From an uncultured Clostridium sp. (GTDB taxonomy: Bacteria > Bacillota > Clostridia > Oscillospirales > Ruminococcaceae): 64,000 bases of DNA. The notes under the pieces are model-generated. The model was not told the origin of the DNA, ran no database searches, and saw nothing but the letters and a program-made list of their open reading frames with translations. The position numbers were made by a program, and so were the translations under genes. Shown one piece after another: positions 42,853 to 51,069 of this stretch (the first letter of the stretch is position 1; each line of letters starts with the position of its first letter). The stretch lies in contig CABUDL010000001.1 in NCBI GenBank assembly GCA_902490335.1, positions 1 through 64,000 on the forward strand, in the 5' to 3' direction.

Positions 42853-42978
42853 AGGTAACGATTACATGACGCTTTTCGGGTAGAACCGATTGTGATCAGG
42901 TCAGTTCGTGAATGGACGCATTCGCCTGATAAAGGGTTATGGGAAAAAGAGCTCCGGGACGCCGGGGCTCTTTTTCTT
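42853..42978 (+). ncRNA. Unassigned structured RNA or riboswitch candidate with terminator
   Basis: Starts just after a strong promoter. It can form a three-way junction: GTAAC/GTTAT closes ATTACA..(TCGG/CCGA)..TGTGAT and CAGG..(GAATG/CATTC)..CCTG. It ends in AAAGAGCTCCGG / CCGGGGCTCTTT-type terminator with T5, 40 bp before the nitroreductase start. I compared it by eye with purine, THF, fluoride, guanidine, preQ1 and c-di-GMP classes and saw no match. Confidence 0.5.
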
Positions 42979-43017
42979 ATCAGAATCTTTTGACCGGATC
43001 ATGAGGAGGGAAGAGCT

Positions 43018-43827
43018 GTGAAGGAAAATCCAACCTTGCGCCTGCTCAATCAGCGGGCATCGCTGCGTGTGTATGACAAACGGGATATTTCCCAGGAAAC
43101 ATTGGACCTGATTTTGCAGGCGATGATGCGCGCACCTACCGCAGGCAACCAGATGCTTTATTCGGTGATTGTTGTGCGGGACGATGCCACCAAACAGAAG
43201 CTGGCACAAAGCTGTGACCATCAGGCGTTTATTGCAACAGCGCCGGTGCTGCTGATTTTTTTGGCAGACCACCAGAGATGGTTTGACTACTACCGGCAGA
43301 ACGATGTGGCTGGCTACTGCGACCGCCAGGGACTGCGATTTGAAGCGCCGCAGGAATCTGACCTGCTGCTGGCAATCGAGGATGCGATGATTGCAGCACA
43401 GAATGCGGTGATTGCTGCCGAATCGCTGGGCATCGGCTCCTGCTATATCGGCGACATCATGGAAAACTATGAGTTCCACCGCGAATTATTCGACCTGCCG
43501 GATTGGGCGTTTCCAATCGGGATGCTCTGTCTGGGCTACTATCGGGAAAATCACCTGAAAAAGCTGCGCCCGCGCTTTGAACAGCAGTACATCGTTTTTG
43601 ATGAAAAGTACCGCCACCTTTCCGCACAGGAGTATGAGCAGATGTTCGCGGAGCAGGCAAAGAGCTTTTCTTTGCAGAATCCGTATCATGCGGACAACTA
43701 CGCGCAGGCGTTTTATGCCAGAAAAACCGGTGCTGCCTTCAGCAAGGAGATGGCGCGCTCTGCCAGGGTGGCGATGAAACAATGGGATGGGCGTTTGCTC
43801 AATCCAAGCCTGCCGGAAAAGAAATAA
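43018..43827 (+). CDS. Nitroreductase family FMN protein
   Basis: 269 aa from GTG 43018 behind AGGAGGG. NfsA/FRP-like flavin fold: RASLRVYDKRDI (FMN phosphate contacts), MRAPTAGNQ, AAESLGIGSCYIGDI, and PIGMLCLGYYREN. C-terminal 70 residues extend beyond the core. Probably NAD(P)H-dependent reduction of nitro compounds, quinones or flavins. It is directly downstream of the structured RNA candidate, which may control it. Confidence 0.88.
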   Translation: MKENPTLRLLNQRASLRVYDKRDISQETLDLILQAMMRAPTAGNQMLYSVIVVRDDATKQKLAQSCDHQAFIATAPVLLIFLADHQRWFDYYRQNDVAGYCDRQGLRFEAPQESDLLLAIEDAMIAAQNAVIAAESLGIGSCYIGDIMENYEFHRELFDLPDWAFPIGMLCLGYYRENHLKKLRPRFEQQYIVFDEKYRHLSAQEYEQMFAEQAKSFSLQNPYHADNYAQAFYARKTGAAFSKEMARSARVAMKQWDGRLLNPSLPEKK

Positions 43828-43879
43828 ATTGTATAATAGATAAAAATAAATACTGATTGTATATTATGAAAGGAGTCCT

Positions 43880-44596
43880 ATGTTCCTTTTTCGCAAAAAT
43901 GCACACCAGATCGAGCAAAAAGAGCTGCTGGAGATTGATACAGTTCTCTGGTTCAATATTGCTGCCGCACCTGTATTCCTGCATCAGGGCAAGGATTGGC
44001 GGATTTTTGGCGGCTATTGGGCAGGAAACAAGGAGAAGGTTTCGCAGGATTATGAGCGGCTGCAATCCCAGTACAGCGCGGTCTGCAAGCAGGATGTGCT
44101 GGAAAAACTTGACGAGCTGATGCAGCAGGGCGAACGCTTTGCCTATCAGCAGGAGATGGACCATTATCGCCAAAGTGGATTTTTTGCGCTGACACCCGAG
44201 CAGCTGTGTTCGCAGGAAATCTTCCCACAGATTCAGCCCAACCAGCTGGAATGGCTCTGTCGGATGATTGATGGCTACAAGGCTCATGCAGAGAATGCGG
44301 TACTGGCTTATGACCTTTGTCGCGCTATAGCAGTGGCACAGATGGGTTTTATGGTTGGTCATTTGACTCTGGAGGAAGGATTGAAGTTTTGCTGGCAGGC
44401 GTCGGTGATTCTGCAAGATAACTTTTCCGGCTGGGATGAGCTGCTGCAAAGCTATTTATTGGGAATGGCATATCCGCAGCACGGAGAAGAAGCAATCCCC
44501 TGCTGGGACGACTTTAAACAGCAGCTGCTGCAATATAACCCGCAGCTGTTCGATTTGGAATGGGAACTGCCTTTGGAAGAAAAACATCAGTTGTAG
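43880..44596 (+). CDS. DUF1266-like protein
   Basis: 238 aa, start behind AAAGGAG. Soluble, no signal. The region VLAYDLCRAIAVAQMGFMVGHLTLEEG ... FSGWDELLQSYLLGMAY resembles DUF1266 proteins (aromatic and DLxRxxxLxxxG pattern). Function unknown. It ends at a strong terminator. Confidence 0.65.
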   Translation: MFLFRKNAHQIEQKELLEIDTVLWFNIAAAPVFLHQGKDWRIFGGYWAGNKEKVSQDYERLQSQYSAVCKQDVLEKLDELMQQGERFAYQQEMDHYRQSGFFALTPEQLCSQEIFPQIQPNQLEWLCRMIDGYKAHAENAVLAYDLCRAIAVAQMGFMVGHLTLEEGLKFCWQASVILQDNFSGWDELLQSYLLGMAYPQHGEEAIPCWDDFKQQLLQYNPQLFDLEWELPLEEKHQL

Positions 44597-44598
44597 AA

Positions 44599-44633
44599 AA
44601 AAGCATCGTTGGAGTGTCAACGATGCTTTTTTT
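44599..44633 (+). terminator. Terminator after DUF1266 gene
   Basis: AAAAAGCATCGTTG / CAACGATGCTTTTT with T-tract. The following 220 bp to the next gene are AT-rich. Confidence 0.92.
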
Positions 44634-44854
44634 ATATCTTTGTCAAATTGAATCATTTGAGAGCGCAAATCCATGAAAATCGAGAAATTGACCGTCAAAT
44701 TGATAAAAAATAAAGTGAACAAAATATAGATGGTATATAAATCGGAGAAATTTACATTTGAAATATAGTGTTTACTTCATAAATGTGTTATAATAGAAAA
44801 AAAAGAGAAAAATAAACTGATAATAGATTTTTCAAAGTCAAAGGAGTGTATGCT

Positions 44855-46015
44855 ATGCTGTTGATTCGACAGGCAGCTGTTTATGCACCGGAATACCTGG
44901 GCATTAAAGATGTATTGATCTGCTCGAACAAGATTGAAGCCATCGAAGACCACATCGAAGGAGAGATCCCCTTCTGCAAGGTGATAGATGGACATGGAAA
45001 AAAACTGACCCCGGGACTTTTGGACCCGCATGTACATATTACAGGTGGCGGCGGCGAAGGCAGCTTCCACACGCAGGTGCCGGCTGTCAAGCTGTCTGAA
45101 CTGCTCGAAGGCGGTGTCACCACCGTAGTCGGCTTGTTGGGAACAGACGGGTTGACCCGCAGCGTGGAAAATCTGATTGCGCAGGCAAAGAGCCTGAAGG
45201 AACAGGGCTTGACCGTCTATGCACTGACCGGCTCCTATGGATACCCAAGCACCACCCTGACCGGAGATGTGCGCAAGGATATTTTATTTGTGGACGAAAT
45301 CATCGGAGCCAAGCTGGCGATTTCCGACCACCGCTCTCCGAATGTGACGGTGGACGAACTGATTCGGCTGGCAAGCGATACCCGGGTGGCGGGAATGCTG
45401 TCCGGTAAATGCGGAATGGTCACCCTGCACATGGGCGGGGATGACCGTGCACTGGATTTGGTGATGGAAGCTTTGGATAAGACCTCCATTCCCATCAAGA
45501 TTTTCCATCCGACCCATGTGACCCGCGCAGAACGTCTGCTGGAGCAGGCGTATCAGTTCGCCAACCGCGGCGGCTATATCGACATGACCTGCGGCAGCAA
45601 GGGAAAGACAGCGCCGGCAAACTGCATCATGCAGGCAAAGGAGAAGGGTGTCGCAATGGACCGTATCACCCTCAGCTCGGACGGAATGGGCAGTTGGTCC
45701 AGCTATGACGCACAGGGCAACCTGCTGAAGATTGGCTATTCCAGGGTGGATACCGTCTATGAGGAAATCAAAAATCTGGTGCAGCAGTATGGAATGCCGC
45801 TGGAAGAAGCCCTCTGCTTTGGAACCAGCAACACTGCGCGCGCACTGGAGCTGTACCCACGAAAAGGACACATTCAGGTGGGAGCCGATGCGGACCTGCT
45901 GCTGATGGAAGAAAACCTGGATTTAAACTGCGTGATTGCAAACGGTCGTCTGATGATGGAGGACGGCAAGCTGTTGGTCATGGGAACCTACGAACAGGGA
46001 AGTGTGGAACGATAA
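44855..46015 (+). CDS. iadA: Isoaspartyl dipeptidase (beta-aspartyl peptidase)
   Basis: 386-aa amidohydrolase-superfamily zinc enzyme that cleaves beta-aspartyl dipeptides formed by protein ageing. Metal motifs: HVHITGGGGEG, carbamylated Lys in GAKLAISDHRS, the later His residues (TLHMGG, HPTHVTR) and the catalytic Asp in SSDGMG. Length matches E. coli IadA. Start at ATG 44855 behind AAAGGAG; the GTG at 44846 is too close to it. Supports the amino-acid-salvage lifestyle. Confidence 0.94.
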   Translation: MLLIRQAAVYAPEYLGIKDVLICSNKIEAIEDHIEGEIPFCKVIDGHGKKLTPGLLDPHVHITGGGGEGSFHTQVPAVKLSELLEGGVTTVVGLLGTDGLTRSVENLIAQAKSLKEQGLTVYALTGSYGYPSTTLTGDVRKDILFVDEIIGAKLAISDHRSPNVTVDELIRLASDTRVAGMLSGKCGMVTLHMGGDDRALDLVMEALDKTSIPIKIFHPTHVTRAERLLEQAYQFANRGGYIDMTCGSKGKTAPANCIMQAKEKGVAMDRITLSSDGMGSWSSYDAQGNLLKIGYSRVDTVYEEIKNLVQQYGMPLEEALCFGTSNTARALELYPRKGHIQVGADADLLLMEENLDLNCVIANGRLMMEDGKLLVMGTYEQGSVER

Positions 46016-46052
46016 AAAAGGAGCCGAAGCTGTGTGCAGCTTCGGCTCTTGT
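46014..46052 (+). terminator. Bidirectional terminator between iadA and the cupin regulator
   Basis: GAGCCGAAGCTG / CAGCTTCGGCTC stem; T-rich on both sides. Confidence 0.88.
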
Positions 46053-46063
46053 TGATTTGTGCC

Positions 46064-46615
46064 TTACACGCAGTAAGCGCCAAACAGCTTGGCAGTGTGC
46101 GCGGTGGGATTTTTCCAGGAATGCGGGGCATTGGCAGGAATATGGACACAGTCACCGGGATTGAGCAGATATTCTTTTCCTTCCAGCGTGAGCAGACAGC
46201 TGCCCTCCAGAACATACAGGATTTCTTCTTCGGGATGGGAGTAAAGAGGCTCTTCCGGGTCGAAGGACGGCTGCAACTCGAACACCAGTCCTCTCATCTT
46301 GGTGTTGGGCAAAGAGAAGGAAGCGGTGTACTGGATAAACTGGCGGGACAGCTGCAATTCCTCCCGCTGCCAGGAGCGGATGAGCAGCTTGTCATTTTCG
46401 TCCTCGGGGTGGTTATCAAAAAAGGCACTCATTTCCAATCCAAGGGCAGATGACAGCTTCTTCAGTGCGCTTAGGCTCAGTGTGCCGTATCCTCGTTCTA
46501 CCTGCGACAGGTAGCCGATGGAAAGTCCAACCTTTTCGCTCAGTTGTTTGAGAGTCAGCTTCTGCTTGAGGCGTTCTTCCTTCAGGCGGCTGCCGATCAT
46601 CTCCGATTGATTCAT
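46064..46615 (-). CDS. XRE-cupin transcriptional regulator
   Basis: 183 aa. N-terminal helix-turn-helix (LKQLSEKVGLSIGYLSQVERG, residues about 20-40) and a C-terminal cupin (YSHPEEEILYVLEGSCLLTLEG ... GDCVHIPANAPHSWKN). The cupin likely binds a small-molecule signal. It converges on iadA, so it may or may not control it; start at 46615 behind AAGGAGGAG. Confidence 0.92.
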   Translation of the reverse strand: MNQSEMIGSRLKEERLKQKLTLKQLSEKVGLSIGYLSQVERGYGTLSLSALKKLSSALGLEMSAFFDNHPEDENDKLLIRSWQREELQLSRQFIQYTASFSLPNTKMRGLVFELQPSFDPEEPLYSHPEEEILYVLEGSCLLTLEGKEYLLNPGDCVHIPANAPHSWKNPTAHTAKLFGAYCV

Positions 46616-46802
46616 GGATACTCCTCCTTAACTTTTTTCGGATTCTGTACTGCTTAAGTCAACAATATTGTAACACCAAAAGAATCAGTTGTAAACTCGA
46701 AGGAAAAAATGAAAGTTGCAAAAGGAAGATGAAAATTATTCTGTATGCACAGCTAAAAAGCATCTTTATAGGTCATTTTTCATAGATTTTACAGAAAACC
46801 AG

Positions 46803-46831
46803 CTGACAAGAGAGCAAAAAAGAGGTATAAT
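46803..46831 (+). promoter_or_regulatory. Promoter of the leader-peptide/Cys-rich gene unit
   Basis: CTGACA (46803-46808), 17-bp spacer, TATAAT. Confidence 0.75.
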
Positions 46832-46866
46832 AAAAACAGAATAACGGAATAGGAGATGAACGACCG

Positions 46867-46911
46867 ATGAATTGTTGGATGTTTTCTGCTTTTTCCAGGA
46901 GGAACCCATAA
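46867..46911 (+). CDS. Possible 14-aa leader peptide
   Basis: ATG 46867 behind AGGAG encodes MNCWMFSAFSRRNP and stops 2 bp before a terminator-like hairpin. Size and position fit an attenuation leader peptide. Confidence 0.4.
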   Translation: MNCWMFSAFSRRNP

Positions 46912-46912
46912 A

Positions 46913-46981
46913 GAACCGCAATCGTTTGGTCTGAGGTGCATCTTTGCAGCTGTTGGACCAAATGGGGCGGTTGTTTTTTTG
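46913..46981 (+). terminator. Attenuator-like hairpin upstream of the Cys-rich gene
   Basis: AACCGC..TTTGGTC pairs with GACCAAA..GCGGTT, followed by T7. It lies between a promoter and the 64-aa gene, so it must be read through for that gene to be made. Confidence 0.75.
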
Positions 46982-47006
46982 TTTGAGTTGAAAGGGGTGC
47001 TTTTCC

Positions 47007-47201
47007 GTGATTCCATGCAGGAAAAACTGTTCTGAGTACTATGAAGGATGCCACAAAAACTGTGCGCGCTGGAAAGAGTTTCTGTATCAAAGCAGTATTG
47101 AAAGGAAGGAGAAAAAGGCATATCTAGACAACTACAATCAGCTGTGCAGCACCGTTGTGCGACAATGCCGCGCAAATACGCTGCATTTCTATCGGGCGTA
47201 A
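47007..47201 (+). CDS. Small Cys-rich protein
   Basis: 64 aa from GTG 47007 behind AAAGGGG. CRKNCSEYYEGCHKNCARW has four closely spaced Cys and one His, a likely metal site, followed by a basic helical tail. Small proteins with C-x3-C...GCH-x2-C patterns occur in clostridial genomes and phages without known function. Ends in a 24-bp-stem terminator. Confidence 0.65.
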   Translation: MIPCRKNCSEYYEGCHKNCARWKEFLYQSSIERKEKKAYLDNYNQLCSTVVRQCRANTLHFYRA

Positions 47202-47215
47202 GACAAAAGGAATAA

Positions 47216-47268
47216 AAAGCAAAGTGCCGGAGCGTTTCTGATTTAGAAACGCTCCGGCACTTTGCTTT
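47216..47268 (+). terminator. Long bidirectional terminator
   Basis: 24-bp perfect stem (AAAGCAAAGTGCCGGAGCG... and its complement) around ATTTA-type loop; serves both the Cys-rich gene and the facing Nudix operon. Confidence 0.92.
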
Positions 47269-47311
47269 AACAGAATCTTTGTCACAGGGCAGGCATACAA
47301 TAAAGCAGCCT

Positions 47312-47389
47312 TTAATTGCCCTCTAATGCTTCGGAGGAATAGTGGGTGATGCCGGTTTTGATGACGTTGATGCAGAGCTTTTTGACCAC
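47312..47389 (-). CDS. Possible 25-aa ORF after the Nudix gene
   Basis: GTG overlapping the Nudix TAG (TAGTGG), reading VVKKLCINVIKTGITHYSSE.. to TAA at 47312. No function; may be a shadow of a decayed gene. Confidence 0.2.
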   Translation of the reverse strand: MVKKLCINVIKTGITHYSSEALEGN

Positions 47390-47787
47390 TACAATTCCAT
47401 CTGTTTTAATTTCACAAGAATATCCCGGTCGGCAGGACAGAAGGAAAAATGGTCAATTTCATCGACGCTGATCCAGCGCAGGTCGTTGTGCTCCAGACGC
47501 TGCGGGATGTCCTGTGTCTGCGCCCAAAAGAGGGACAGACGGACAGTGATGTCAGGGTAGGTGTGGACCAGTTGCATGAAAATTTCCTGCGGGGTAACCC
47601 GGATGCCCAGTTCCTCCCGACACTCGCGGATGAGTGCCTGCGGGAGGGTTTCACCCGGCTCCACCTTGCCGCCGACAAATTCCCACAGCAGCCTCCTTGC
47701 TTTGTGGGCAGGACGTTGACAAATTAAAAAGCGGTGGTCTTTTACAATCAGGGCGGCGACCACCTCGGTGATTTTCTGCTCCATCAT
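47389..47787 (-). CDS. Nudix hydrolase (MutT/8-oxo-dGTPase-like)
   Basis: 132 aa; complete Nudix box GGKVEPGETLPQALIRECREELGI. The N-terminal VVAALIVKDHRFLICQRP and short length fit MutT-type (d)NTP sanitising enzymes. Start overlaps the stop of the upstream nitroreductase gene (TGATG). Confidence 0.9.
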   Translation of the reverse strand: MMEQKITEVVAALIVKDHRFLICQRPAHKARRLLWEFVGGKVEPGETLPQALIRECREELGIRVTPQEIFMQLVHTYPDITVRLSLFWAQTQDIPQRLEHNDLRWISVDEIDHFSFCPADRDILVKLKQMEL

Positions 47788-48320
47788 CAGTCGATATAGG
47801 TCATAATCTGCTCGAGCGGCTTACGCTTTTTGGTGCGAAGCTGGTCGTTGGCAGCATAGCCGACCGAGAGAACCAGGCGGACCCGTTTATCCTCGGTGAT
47901 ACCCAGACCCTCCAGGAGCATCTTTTTGTCAAAAGCACCCATGATGCAGGTGGAAAGTCCCTGCTGCTTGGCAGCGTAGCACAGGTGTGCCACAGCGATG
48001 CCAAGGTCGATGTCGGCGTACTTCTGGTTTGGATGCTGCGGGTCGCCCATCAGGTAGGCATCCTCTTCACAGATTGCGATGAAGGAAGGGCAGTTGTCGG
48101 TGAATTTGTTGAAGCCGGCGCACTGGGTAGAAGCGGCAACAACAGCAGCTTTTTCAGGGGAATTGATGACCAGAAAGCTCCACGGCTGCGAGTTGCAGGC
48201 GGAAGGGGAGAGTTGTGCTGCCTGGATGCAGCGCACCAGCTGTTCTTTGGTTGGACGCTTTTGCGGGTCGTAGTTGCGGCAGCTTTCACGCTGTTCGACC
48301 AGTTGGAAAAAATCAGACAT
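47787..48320 (-). CDS. Nitroreductase family protein
   Basis: 177 aa from ATG 48320 behind AAAGGAGC. FMN-binding features: QRESCRNYDPQKRPTKEQL, AAQLSPSACNSQPW, and the C-terminal VRLVLSVGYAANDQLRTKKRKPLEQI. Co-transcribed with a Nudix hydrolase. Confidence 0.92.
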   Translation of the reverse strand: MSDFFQLVEQRESCRNYDPQKRPTKEQLVRCIQAAQLSPSACNSQPWSFLVINSPEKAAVVAASTQCAGFNKFTDNCPSFIAICEEDAYLMGDPQHPNQKYADIDLGIAVAHLCYAAKQQGLSTCIMGAFDKKMLLEGLGITEDKRVRLVLSVGYAANDQLRTKKRKPLEQIMTYID

Positions 48321-48563
48321 AAAAAGGCTCCTTTCAGAATGTTTTGGCATGGTACGGCAAAGAAAAGATTGCCTATACTATAAAAAAGCAATTTTATTGT
48401 AGAGGAAAAATTCGGCGCTGTCAAGCAAAGAAAGAGAAATGGAAAATCGGAGAAACTGCACAAAAACCGCTGTGCTTTTCCTCCTTTCATCAGCATCCTG
48501 ATACAAGGGTCTGCAAGCGAAAAAAGGTGCGCAAAAGAAAGGCGCAAAAAGCGGAAAAATGGC

Positions 48564-48592
48564 TTGACAAAGCCAAAAATATATGATAAAGT
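48564..48592 (+). promoter_or_regulatory. rplU operon promoter
   Basis: TTGACA, 17-bp spacer, TAAAGT. Confidence 0.75.
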
Positions 48593-48595
48593 AAG

Positions 48596-48680
48596 TTGTA
48601 CCGCATGTCACGGGCTGTTTTAAGTGTGCTCCAAAACGGGTCCACCGCCTGGAAAGGCAGCGAGTTTATACAGAAAGAGG
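48596..48680 (+). promoter_or_regulatory. L21 leader-type 5' UTR
   Basis: The conserved-looking leader contains CCGC..ACGGGCTG, TAAGTGTGCTCC, AACGGGTCCACCGCCTGG and GGCAGCG blocks directly upstream of rplU, as in the Firmicutes L21 leader that binds L21 for feedback. Match judged by eye. Confidence 0.6.
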
Positions 48681-48688
48681 TATATATT

Positions 48689-48997
48689 ATGTACGCAATC
48701 ATCAAGACCGGCGGCAAACAGTATCGCGTATCCGTAGGCGATGTAGTTTATGTTGAAAAGCTCAATGCACAGGAAGAAGAGAACGTTGAATTCGACGTTA
48801 TCGCTGTTGGCAAAGAGGATGGAATGGTAGTAGGCACCCCAGTTGTTGAGGGCGCTAAGGTTGCCGGCAAAGTCATCAAAAACGGCAAGTCCAAAAAGGT
48901 TACTGTATTCACCTACAGATCCAAAAAAGACAGCAAACGCAAGATGGGCCACAGACAGCCATATACCAAAGTTGAGATCACTGCTATCAACGCATAA
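48689..48997 (+). CDS. rplU: 50S ribosomal protein L21
   Basis: 102 aa from ATG 48689 behind AAAGAGG; MYAIIKTGGKQYRVSVGDVVYVEKL and the C-terminal RKMGHRQPYTKVEI. Followed by prp and rpmA. Confidence 0.97.
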   Translation: MYAIIKTGGKQYRVSVGDVVYVEKLNAQEEENVEFDVIAVGKEDGMVVGTPVVEGAKVAGKVIKNGKSKKVTVFTYRSKKDSKRKMGHRQPYTKVEITAINA

Positions 48998-49326
48998 TGA
49001 TCCATGCAGACTTTGTTAAGACCGGCGATCTGCTGACAGGCTTCTGCCTGACAGGTCACGCAGGCTACGATGACTACGGTCACGATATTGTCTGCGCTTC
49101 GGTCACTTCGGCAGTCCAAATGGCAGCAAACGGCATCACAGAGGTGCTGAAACTTGGCGCTCAGGTGGATGTCGGAGAGAATGAAATTAAAATGACCCTC
49201 GACCGCGCGGATGCAAAGAAGGGACAGGCGTTTTTGCAGGCGCTGCTGCTCCATCTGAATCTGCTGTCGGAAGATTATGAGGGAACGATCCAGGTAAATC
49301 TATCGGAGGTGTACAACAATGCTTAG
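48997..49326 (+). CDS. prp: Ribosomal-processing cysteine protease Prp
   Basis: 109 aa; the conserved catalytic segment GHAGYDDYGHDIVCASVTSA supplies His and Cys. Prp removes the N-terminal extension of L27 and is required for assembly of a functional 50S subunit. Sits between rplU and rpmA; overlaps both. Confidence 0.95.
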   Translation: MIHADFVKTGDLLTGFCLTGHAGYDDYGHDIVCASVTSAVQMAANGITEVLKLGAQVDVGENEIKMTLDRADAKKGQAFLQALLLHLNLLSEDYEGTIQVNLSEVYNNA

Positions 49327-49600
49327 ACTTAGCATGCAATTCTTTGCTCATAAAAAAGGTGTTGGTTCCACAAAGAACGGCCGTGACTCTGAATCCAAGC
49401 GTCTTGGCGCAAAACGCGCAGACGGTCAGTTCGTACTGGCTGGCAACATCCTGTACCGTCAGAGAGGTACTCACATTCATCCAGGAGAGAACGTAGGCAT
49501 CGGCAGCGACGATACCCTGTTCGCTCTCAAAGATGGCAAGGTAAAATTCGAGCGCATGGGCCGCGACCGCAAGAAAGTAAGCGTTATCCCGGTTCAGTAA
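49319..49600 (+). CDS. rpmA: 50S ribosomal protein L27 precursor
   Basis: 93 aa. The N-terminus MLRLSMQFF-AHKKGVGSTKNG carries the Firmicutes extension cleaved by Prp after the FF pair, exposing the residues that reach the peptidyl transferase centre. Overlaps prp by 8 bp. Confidence 0.97.
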   Translation: MLRLSMQFFAHKKGVGSTKNGRDSESKRLGAKRADGQFVLAGNILYRQRGTHIHPGENVGIGSDDTLFALKDGKVKFERMGRDRKKVSVIPVQ

Positions 49601-49621
49601 TCGAACAATATTTTGTGCAGA

Positions 49622-49655
49622 GAAAATCCCGAGATGACCGTCTCGGGATTTTTTT
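49622..49655 (+). terminator. Terminator after rpmA
   Basis: AAATCCCGAGATG / GTCTCGGGATTT with T7. Confidence 0.92.
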
Positions 49656-49779
49656 AAATGTGAAAAATCATGACCGTTTTGGATACACAAGAGTATCGGC
49701 AGAAAGCGGTGGCATGATAAGACAGAAGCGGAGCAAAACGCTCTGCAAAAATGAGACAACAACGGAAAGAAGGGAAATT

Positions 49780-51054
49780 ATGTTTATTGATAAGGCGACG
49801 ATCAAGGTGCAGGCAGGCAGCGGCGGCAACGGAGCGGTTTCCTTCCACAGGGAAAAGTTTGTCGCAGCAGGCGGACCGGACGGCGGCGACGGTGGACGCG
49901 GCGGCAATATCGTGTTGCAGGGCTGCGAAAGCATCAACACGCTGATCGACTTTAAGTACAAACGAAAATTCATTGCACAAAACGGACAGAACGGCGGGAC
50001 CAACCGCTGCTTTGGAAAGAGCGCGCCGGACCTCGTCATCAAGGTACCGGTGGGAACGGTGGTCAAAAATGCTGAAAGCGGTCAGGTCATGGCGGACATC
50101 GTGGATGAATCGCCGGTGGTCATTGCGCGCGGCGGAAAAGGCGGCTGGGGAAACAGCCACTTTGCTACTCCGACCAGACAGATTCCCCGCTATGCAAAGC
50201 CGGGTATCCCAGGGGAAGGCTTTGAGCTGATTTTGGAACTGAAGCTGTTGGCAGACGTTGGTCTGGTCGGCTATCCGAACGTGGGCAAATCCACCCTGAT
50301 TTCGGTGGTCAGCGGAGCAAAGCCGGTCATCGCAAACTACCACTTCACCACCCTGACTCCGGTGTTGGGCGTGGTCAAGGTGGCTGAGGAAAAATCCTTT
50401 GTCATGGCGGACATCCCGGGTCTGATTGAAGGCGCCAGCGATGGCGTCGGCTTGGGACACGAGTTTTTGCGCCATGTGGAGCGCTGCCGCCTGATCGTTC
50501 ATGTGGTGGATGTGGCAGGCAGCGAGGGCAGAGACCCGAAGGAAGATTTTGCAACCATCAACAAGGAGCTTGCAAACTTCAGCGAGGAGCTGTCCACCCG
50601 TCAGCAGATCGTCGTGGCAAACAAGAGCGACATCGCGACCGAGGAGCAGGTCGAGTCCTTCCGTCAGTTCATTGAGGAGCAGGGCTATGCCTTCTTCTGC
50701 ATCTCGGCAGCGACCCGACAGGGTGTGGAGCCGCTGGTACACGCCATCTTCCACAAGCTCGAGCAGCTGCCGCCAATCAAACGCTTTGAAGTCAACTATG
50801 TTCCGGTCATGCCTGAAAAGGACGAGGATAAATGGAAATTTGAAATCAATGTCGATGAGGACGGCGTCTATGTTGTGGAAGCCGACTGGCTGGTCAAGGT
50901 GCTGGGCATGGTCAACCTGGAGGACGAGGAGTCGCTGGGTTACTTCCAGAGGGTGCTGCGTCAGAGCGGCATCATCGACCGTCTGGAGGAAATGGGCATC
51001 AACGAAGGAGATACGGTCAGCATCCTGAACTTTGAGTTCGACTATATCCGTTAA
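49780..51054 (+). CDS. obgE: GTPase ObgE/CgtA
   Basis: 424 aa: glycine-rich Obg domain (SGGNGAVSFHREK..., residues 1-158), G domain with P-loop GYPNVGKST, DIPGL and NKSD, and a C-terminal OCT domain. Ribosome-assembly and stress GTPase; conserved after rpmA in Firmicutes. Start at ATG 49780; a longer frame from 49615 is rejected. Confidence 0.97.
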   Translation: MFIDKATIKVQAGSGGNGAVSFHREKFVAAGGPDGGDGGRGGNIVLQGCESINTLIDFKYKRKFIAQNGQNGGTNRCFGKSAPDLVIKVPVGTVVKNAESGQVMADIVDESPVVIARGGKGGWGNSHFATPTRQIPRYAKPGIPGEGFELILELKLLADVGLVGYPNVGKSTLISVVSGAKPVIANYHFTTLTPVLGVVKVAEEKSFVMADIPGLIEGASDGVGLGHEFLRHVERCRLIVHVVDVAGSEGRDPKEDFATINKELANFSEELSTRQQIVVANKSDIATEEQVESFRQFIEEQGYAFFCISAATRQGVEPLVHAIFHKLEQLPPIKRFEVNYVPVMPEKDEDKWKFEINVDEDGVYVVEADWLVKVLGMVNLEDEESLGYFQRVLRQSGIIDRLEEMGINEGDTVSILNFEFDYIR

Positions 51055-51069
51055 CAGAGGAGGAGAAGG

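Noticed and set aside
42853..42978. Purine, THF, fluoride, guanidine or preQ1 riboswitch
   Set aside because: The three-way junction and sequence lack the conserved nucleotides of these aptamers as I know them.
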